DNA of 64,000 bases. It comes from Hordeum vulgare subsp. vulgare. Lineage: Eukaryota > Streptophyta > Magnoliopsida > Poales > Poaceae. Shown here piece by piece: positions 57,337 to 64,000 of this stretch. The stretch covers positions 548,579,763 to 548,643,762 of the forward strand of contig NC_058524.1 in NCBI RefSeq assembly GCF_904849725.1, written 5' to 3'. The translations under genes were made by a program, and so were the position numbers. Every line of letters starts with the position of its first letter. Position 1 is the stretch's first letter. The notes under the pieces were generated by a model. The model worked only from the letters and a program-made list of their open reading frames with translations. It had not been told where the DNA came from and did no database searches.

Positions 57337-58800
57337 TTACCCATAAGTGTAGGGGACCAATCATAGTTCTTTTAATAAGTAAGAGTGTCGAATTCAACGA
57401 GGATCAGAACAAAATGATAAGCAGTTTTCAGTAAGGTATTCTCTCTAAGTGTTGTGACTAACAATGATAGATAGTTTTGTATCAAGATAATTTGTAACAA
57501 GTGACAAGTAACAATATTATCAAGTGTGCAACAAGATATACCAACCTTTTTATAGAAAAGGGCAAACCTAAAAGTACTCTTATATAAGGAAAAGCATTCC
57601 CAATGACACATGGGAATTGTTGCCTAGTCATGTTCCTCGTGTTGAGTTGATTCGTGTTCATTACTTTGATAATTTGATATGGATGGACCGACGCTTGGGT
57701 TTTGTTCTTACTTGAACAAGAAACCTACTTATGACTATCCTCTCTCGCAAGCATCCACAATTAGGACAGAAGAATTAAGATAAATCTAACCATAGCATGA
57801 AACGTGTGGATCCAAATCAGCCCCTAATGAAATGACGCAGAAACTAGGGTTTAAGCTTTTGTCGCTCTAGCAACCCATCATCTATTTATTACTCCACAAT
57901 GCGTTCCCTTAGGCCTAAGTATTTTTGAAGTGTCATGTATTCGATGTTCACATGACACCACTAAAGGAAGCAACAACATACATGCCATCAAAATGTCGAA
58001 CGAATACCAACTTCACATATTACTTATAACAAGACTTCTCCCATGTCCTCAGGAACAAAAAAACTGCTCACAAATCATCACCATGTTCAAGACCAGAGGT
58101 GTAATAATTATGAAGAAGGATCTGAACATATTATCTTCCATCAAGTAAACCAGCTAGAATGAACTATAAGATGTAATCAACCCTACTAGTAACCCATAGG
58201 TACCAATCTGAGGTTTTGAGACAAAGATTGAATACAAGAGATGAACTAGGGTTTGAGATGAGATGGTCTTGGTGAATATGTTGATGAAGATTGATCCTCC
58301 CATGAAGGAGGAAGCGTTGGTGATGACGATCACTTCGATTTCCCCCTTCTGGAGGGAAGTTTCCCTGACATAATCGTTGTGCTGAAGAGCAAAAGGGCCT
58401 CTGCCTAGGTTTTACGCCTCGATACGCCGGCATTTCATCTCGAAAGTTTCTTCTTATTTTTTTTCTAGGTCAAAACCCATAATATAGTAGAAGAGGGAGG
58501 CCAGGGCACCTGGGAGGTGGTCCCAAGCCATCCGAGCGCGCCAGGGGGGTGGGCGCGCCGTGTTGGCTTGGCACCTACGGGTGCCCCCCTCTTGTGTAGT
58601 ATTGCTCCATAAATTCACATATATCCCAAAAACGTTCCTCCTAAAGTTTCATGTCATTTGGATTGCACTAAATTTATAGTCTTTTTCTTGGTTTTCAGAT
58701 CAAGAATTCCAGTTTCCGACAATTTTCCTCTTTGTGATGTACCTTGTAAATTTGGCGAGAAAATGAGAGGACCGGTTTCCAAATAATATAATTATCTCAA
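57337..58800 (-). mobile_element. Diverged Gypsy LTR, same family and orientation as 2087-3508
   Basis: Collinear with 2087-3410 over more than 1.2 kb (e.g. CTAACCATAGCATGAAACGT, GTCAAAACCCATAATATAG). The last 100 bp towards 58800 decay and the TGATACG tip is not recognisable, so it is truncated there. No TSD found. Confidence 0.65.
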
Positions 58801-59418
58801 ATCAGCCATGAATGTCGTCCCAGCCTAGAAAATAATTCACACTCGTAGGCCAAACTTGATATAAAAACTAGTAGTACTTAATATTATACACGGTAGAGCG
58901 GAGGCCGCTCAATATTTTATTACAAACATGCCCATATTTAGCATAAAGGCGGATATAATGCAGTGGTCATGGGGTAGAACTAGTACTCACATAAATAGGT
59001 AGGCGTGTCACATCGGAGTGAAGTGACACAGCTAAGATACTACTACATGCCAAGCGTCAGCGTGAGGCTTGTAAATTATTCATGGTGGCAGAAACGATGG
59101 AATAATACAACGATGGACTCCAAGATCCCAAGACTATCTGAGACTCCTCTAAGCATCAAACTCGCTATCGTACTCTTCATCCATGAGATCTCCTTCATCA
59201 ATATCTGGCCAAATCAACAAGCCAGTGAGTACTTTGAAAGTACTCGCAAGACAGTTCGGACAAAAGATAAAATGAATGCAAACATAATGCATATGCATAG
59301 ATTAATTTAATTGTCACAATCAGTAAGGTTAACTAATTAGCAGTAAATGAAGTAATGGTAGATAAATCACGCGGTAGTCATCAAGAAATATCCAAGAAAG
59401 TAAAATGCATCGATCGGG
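58801..59418. other. Unassigned sequence
   Basis: No gene or element end recognised; the open frame at 59005-59310 has no known similarity. It runs into the tandem array. Confidence 0.35.
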
Positions 59419-59805
59419 TCTGTGAAGCGACGCCTCGAAGGGTTAACAATAAAATAAGCTCTCGCAGTCGGGCGTCTAGGCGACACCGCATACAGGGCTT
59501 AACAATAACTTAACAAACCATAGATGAGAATCTCTGTGACACCGTGAAAAGGGTATAATAAATTAAATCACTAGACACAGTCAACCATCTCAGCGACACC
59601 ATGGAAAGGGCATAACAAAATAAATAGCTAGTCGCAGTTGGGCGTCTCAGCGACACCACGGAAAGGGCATAAAAACAAATAACAGCCCGTAGTAGGGCAT
59701 CTCAGCGACACCATGGAAAGGGCATAACAAAATAAATAACTGGCCACAGTCAGGCATCTCAGCCACACCACGGACAGGGCATAATAAAACAACTGAATAT
59801 CCGGG
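59419..59805. repeat. Imperfect 57-bp tandem array, about seven units
   Basis: Units start at about 59419, 59475, 59531, 59588, 59645, 59700 and 59757 (spacing 55-57 bp). The core is TCTCAGCGACACCATGGAAA followed by GGGCATAACAAAATAAATA. The first units are most diverged, the middle ones most alike. Confidence 0.85.
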
Positions 59806-60446
59806 TGCTACAACCAACCTTCAGGATACTCAACATAACAAAGATTTCATCCAGTTAATTTCAAACTTCGGAGTCATATAATCAAAAGTAAGAGTTTCAT
59901 AAGTAATATCTTGTTCTCCACAGACCAACATGAAGACCGACATTTGGCCTGTCAACCAGTCATCCTTGACCGTGGACGCGGTTACTCGAATAGTTTTGAC
60001 TCTGCAAACGGTGTACTCATTACCGACATCCAACGTGTTTCGAGAGCAACAAGGACTAATCCCGTGTACGGCATTTTAGAAGTAAACACACAAAACTAGA
60101 ACACACTCATATTAACCAGCAAGGTCCATAATCACCCGAACTACACTTCCAAGGAAAAACTATAAGACGAGGAGGCCAACATCCTTGAATATCATGGGAT
60201 CAAATTTATACCGCGCACTACAAGGGGTGCCCCCTCTCGGTCCGAGACCAGAAACACCCATGCCCCCTGACCGGATGACTGGCATTATTCCAGGGCCATG
60301 AAATCTTCATTCGGCCCCTCTACTTGGTGTGCACATGGAGTTAGGATCATGACCTACTAACAGTATTCCCTTTCGGTAAGACGTGTGGCAACACGAAAAG
60401 TAAGGTGACACACTGAAAATATTCGATCTATGCCGATACTCGAGGT
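59806..60446. other. Unassigned, perhaps LTR-derived
   Basis: Nothing firm. The GC-richer part near 60200-60330 with the array before it could belong to a minus-oriented Gypsy LTR, but no end was found. Confidence 0.3.
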
Positions 60447-61089
60447 GTTAATTTTTTAGATTATTCATGATAAAGGTATGAGTCTTCTCTGAATTCTAAT
60501 TATGATTCTTATTTGCATGATTATCATAGCTTCATAAATCTCTTTGATCTATTGAAATAGTTTGGCCAACAAGATTGATATTCATTTAGTGAGAGGGGTG
60601 CGTTGTAGTGGGTTCAACCTAAGGGGTTTTATATCCGAGTGATAGAAGGGAACAAGACACTTCTTTGTGTTGTTTCCACTAAGGATAAAATGATGTGGTT
60701 AATTCATATTCGTTGAGTTCTCTTTGTCGACATCATGTCATCGTTCTCTAAGCATTACTCTGTTTTTCATGAAGCTAATACATAGAGAGGCAAGCATAGA
60801 AGTGTTCTTGAAGTGGAGTAATAGTGATAGGTGCAGGAAGGAGTCGACCTATTTTCTTATGGACGTGATGCCTATATACATATGATCATTGTCGTGAATA
60901 TCATATAACTATGCACTTTTCTATCAATTTCCCAACACTAATTTGTTTACCTGCCGTGTGCTTACTACATGAGAGATGCCATTAGGGAAAACTACGGTCC
61001 CTGGGGTGTACACACTTATAAGTTTACAAACACTACAATTCCTCGCTGCCTTATTTTTTTTCACTTTGCAACTTCTATCTACACACTTT
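60447..61089 (+). mobile_element. Second copy of LTR G5, middle part
   Basis: Collinear with 43205-43890: TTCATGATAAAG(G/A)TATGAGTC, GAAGTGGAGTAATAGT, and on to CTATCTACACACTTT. It is cut at 61090 by a CACTA end. Its left part and tip are missing. Confidence 0.7.
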
Positions 61090-61358
61090 CACTAGTAGGA
61101 AAAACCTTATAGGTAGGAGGCTAGTAGTAGCGCTAGAATATGGCATGCGCTGCTGCTACTTAGCAGTAGTGCTCGATTTGACAACCGCTACTGGTCATGG
61201 TCGTAGCAGTAGCGCTTGATTTCTAAATAGCACTACTGCTAAACGTAGCCCAACGAGCCCACCGACGGTAGCAGTAGTAGTAGCGCGCGCTTGGAAAAAG
61301 CGATGCTTCTAAGTAGAATGGCAGTAGCGCTCTTGGGGAATCAGCGCTACTCGTACGC
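61090..61358. mobile_element. CACTA transposon end with subterminal repeats
   Basis: Starts CACTAGTAGGAAAA, the usual terminus of Triticeae CACTA elements, exactly where LTR G5 similarity stops. It is followed by many copies of AGCAGTAGCGC and its complement GCGCTACTGCTA (61120-61350), as expected for transposase-binding subterminal repeats. The other end was not found; an LTR tip starts at 61359. Confidence 0.75.
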
Positions 61359-61415
61359 TGATACGTCCAAATGTATCTATAATTTTTTTATGGTCTCATA
61401 TTCTATAACATGATA
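61359..61415 (+). mobile_element. Gypsy LTR tip
   Basis: TGATACGTCCAAATGTATCT followed by ATAATTTTTTTATGG. Similarity to known LTRs in the window ends after about 60 bp. Confidence 0.55.
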
Positions 61416-61545
61416 TGGCATGCCAACTATGCATTTATAGGTGCACAAGAAGCCTTTCGAGTGGACCATTCTTCAGTATCTATCTCGTAGAGGGGTTCCT
61501 AAGTTCAGTTCTAACAAACTATTCTTTTTCGTACACTTGTAATCA

Positions 61546-61632
61546 TTTGTGTTTCTTTGTTAGTGCTTTTACCATTTATATAACATGTGTTTCTTTGTTA
61601 GTGCTTTTACCATTTATATAACATGTGTTTCT
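61546..61632. repeat. 38-bp tandem duplication (2.3 copies)
   Basis: TGTGTTTCTTTGTTAGTGCT followed by TTTACCATTTATATAACA is repeated exactly at 61548 and 61586, with a partial third copy at 61624. Confidence 0.9.
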
Positions 61633-62469
61633 TTTTATTTTGTTATACATATTGTCCCATGTGACGTAAACATGCAGTTTAATGAATTAACAAGAGAGAG
61701 TGTGCTCTTTGAGGTATTGGGGGCACATACAAGTTTGAATTGGAGAAAGGACCAACAAGGACCCGCATGGGAGGCGAAGGATAGGACCTTTTCATTACGA
61801 ACAATGGTATAATAGGAGGGAAAATGATATGATTTTTTCCTTTTGAGGACTAGTACCCAAGATGAATGTTATCTATGTCGACGATGGTGAGGCTCGCGCA
61901 TTTGTTTCTACAGTCTTGACTCAAACGATCAAGCTCAATGATGATGAGACCTGCCATCACCTTGACATCCTAACACCAAGCAGTATCTATATTAGGGTGC
62001 TATTTGTGACCCATTTCACATAGACAAATCTTATCAACAAACACATGATTGTATGTTCTTTAAATTTATTTAACATTTTCTCTTTTTTTCCATCACATGT
62101 GGCGGTCTGGCATGAATTCTCTTTTGTTTTTTCATCCACGACGTCATCCTAGAAATTATCTAAAAAGATAGATCCCAAAACTACCATCCCAAGTGATGAA
62201 GCCTCGGAGTAGAGGGCGTCAACACTTCTGATTACAAGACGTGGACAGACGATCACATTGTTTTCAACAAGGATGGTTGGAGGAGTTCCTTGTGCGAAAA
62301 AAACTACAAATTAGCCAAGTTTTGTTATTCACTCTAAGGAACACTACATACAACAACTTCAAGATGATTATTTTTTATTGATATCAACAAGCTCCAATTA
62401 TGTGAGGTCAATAATGCAGGATCGGACATTTATTAAAATGCATCGTTTTTTATTGATGATAAACCATTT
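61633..62469. other. Unassigned sequence, faint coding look
   Basis: Codon-like stretches are seen at about 61860-61960 (NVIYVDDGEARAFVSTVLTQ in one frame) and 61640-61810, but I do not recognise the protein and stops interrupt it. It may come from the interior of a transposon. Confidence 0.3.
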
Positions 62470-62823
62470 GGGTTGGTGGTAATGAAGATGAATTCATCCT
62501 CCAACCGAGTACCAGATTAGGGCTGAGTTTTGGGGGTATATAAAGCCATGAGGAACCAGAGCGTGATGGGTGTCGTAGGGGGCATAGACACCTGCAACAT
62601 CTAGATGCCTACACAGTGCGCCTACACCATATCGGCCACCCCAGGTGTTGGACTTCATTCCTCTAGTGGCGTGAAATTTCCTCCCAAAATTTCTTTGATT
62701 TTTCAATGAATTTTTTCCTTCTAAAATTAAAAAAATGGGGAAATGAATGTTTAGGACGTTGCATACTTCAAGGATGATAGACATGAAACATACAAAAATT
62801 ATAGATACATTGAAAACGTATCA
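62470..62823 (-). mobile_element. Gypsy LTR start, minus orientation
   Basis: On the minus strand begins TGATACGTTTTCAATGTATC at 62823 and continues CTATAATTTTTGTATG. The outer side (62824-62855) reads CGAGGGAGAGCACACGATGT on the minus strand, purine-rich like a polypurine tract, so this is probably the 3' LTR of a minus-strand element. Truncated on its left. Confidence 0.55.
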
Positions 62824-63744
62824 ACATCGTGTGCTCTCCCTCGAGCATGAAGATGATAGTAACAAATATAATTTTTGTATGTAAACGCTACCCATCGTGA
62901 ACTTGATTAACTGATGGAAGCCCTTTTATTAAGTCTAAATCAATAATAAGGATGTTTGAAAATGATTTATATTATAAATATTCAACTACCTTAATGCATA
63001 CAAAAGAAGTTCTCACATATTCTTTGATAGCCAAATACATCAGGTCAAAATCACCATTGTCAAAGGTTTAGAAAAAATTCAATATTTATGCAACACAGTG
63101 ATAATATTCTTTACGTAGTATCTAAAGATGGCAATCACTTCTAGGTTATCCCAAGATACAAGATCGAATACAATTACTTCTTTCATGTTTGCACTATTTT
63201 AACTAATCAACAACTTATTACAAATCAGAGTGTAATTTCATATCCAATGGCCTAATCATTGCGAGGAGAATATAACTACGAGTTATAAGAAGTCAAAAAT
63301 ATAAATTCCTCCACCATTGTAGTTAATCATTAGGCCAAGAGGAATACCTTATAATCGATGCTATGCAACAAGTAGAGCTTGCCATGTACTTAAATAGTGA
63401 GGGTGTATTCAACATACATGCGAAAGTCGTAATCTTGTTTGAGAATGTTCATCATTAAAATATACAAATCAAGTTCTATAATATGGTGTGACCACGAGAG
63501 TAAACTTAGGGATGTGCCTCGGTTTATATTTTAAGAAGGACACTAACAACGAACCGAGCAGAGCACCATACGCCACATTTGTCGAATGAATTATTTGTTT
63601 TGGACAAAAGGTGGATTTTTATTACCTCAAAATGGAGCATCAAGAGGATACAAACATGATGAGCACACATTTGGCCTCTGCATAGATAGGATGCACACAA
63701 CCAACACCAGCACACACATGCAAACATGTTAACAACTAGCAAAG
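62824..63744 (-). mobile_element. Probable Gypsy internal 3' region (minus), decayed
   Basis: Continues outward from the LTR tip at 62823; AT-rich, no coding similarity recognised. The next LTR starts at 63745. Confidence 0.35.
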
Positions 63745-64000
63745 TGATACGTCTCCAATGTATCTATATTTTGTTATTGTTCCATGTTGTTATATTATCA
63801 TTCTTGGATGTATTGAAATCATTTTATAGCAACTTTATATCATTTTTTGGGACTAACATATTGACATAGTGCCCAGTGCCACTTGATGTTTATCGTTTGT
63901 TTTTTTACTTTACATAAAATCAATATCAAACGGAGTCCAAATGTCATGAAAATTTTTGGAGATATTTTCTACCCACAAGACATCGAGAGGAGCAAAGAAC
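63745..64000 (+). mobile_element. Gypsy LTR start, runs off the window
   Basis: TGATACGTCTCCAATGTATC, then GGGACTAACATATTGACATA and AACGGAGTCCAAATG, as in the G2/G5-type LTRs. The rest lies beyond the right edge. Confidence 0.75.

Noticed and set aside
59419..59805. CRISPR-like appearance of regularly spaced repeats
   Set aside because: Units are contiguous and diverged with no unique spacers, in a plant genome; it is a tandem array.
61633..62300. Possible host gene near 61.86 kb
   Set aside because: One frame looks protein-like for about 50 codons but stops lie on both sides and I recognise no domain.

Overview
This window looks like intergenic DNA from a large Triticeae genome (wheat, Aegilops, barley or rye relatives). 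The evidence is three Copia elements of the BARE1/WIS/Angela group, many LTRs of the Triticeae Gypsy group that open with TGATACGTC, two Stowaway MITEs and a CACTA end. No complete host gene is visible. The only host coding sequence is at the left edge: the open C-terminal part of a type I (M-gamma) MADS-box protein, stop codon at 628-630. Family names beyond BARE1/Angela are tentative.

From 631 to 4.6 kb there are LINE remnants, a solo Gypsy LTR (2087-3508, minus) and a GC-rich repeat. From 4597 to 42529 lies one nested stack, read from element ends and target-site duplications (TSDs). A Gypsy LTR (4597-4870 and 42249-42529) was hit by a solo LTR in minus orientation (TSD ACGAG). That was hit by a BARE/WIS-type Copia C1 (5142-40874, TSD AATAC/AATAG). 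C1 was invaded by Athila-like Gypsy G1 (7632-35900, no TSD). G1 carries G2 in codon 4 of its gag (9088-22684, TSD GAATC) and G3 in its 3' LTR (28811-35590, minus, TSD TCCAT). G2 in turn carries Angela-type Copia C2 (12111-20863, TSD AGATG).

The most unusual item is inside G2. Its gag is interrupted at about 11283-11882 by a second copy of the MADS-box sequence seen at the left edge of the window. The two copies match at about 98% over 499 bp. This looks like capture of a host gene fragment by a non-autonomous retrotransposon. The downstream junction falls in a shared CTAATG and fuses the MADS frame in phase with gag.

From 42.5 to 64 kb there is a long Gypsy LTR with a Stowaway in it, a 2.8 kb stretch without recognised repeats, a second Stowaway, Angela-type Copia C3 (48421-56931, 5' end lost), an LTR similar to the 2.1 kb one, a 57-bp tandem array, a second copy of the long LTR cut by a CACTA end, and assorted LTR tips running off the right edge.

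No element here has an intact polymerase. G1, G2 and G3 show gag, protease or unknown ORFs but no reverse transcriptase or integrase. C1 has nonsense codons and a lesion at its YVDD motif. C2 and C3 share the same internal frameshifts and the same damaged YVDD, which suggests they spread as an already defective, trans-mobilised lineage.
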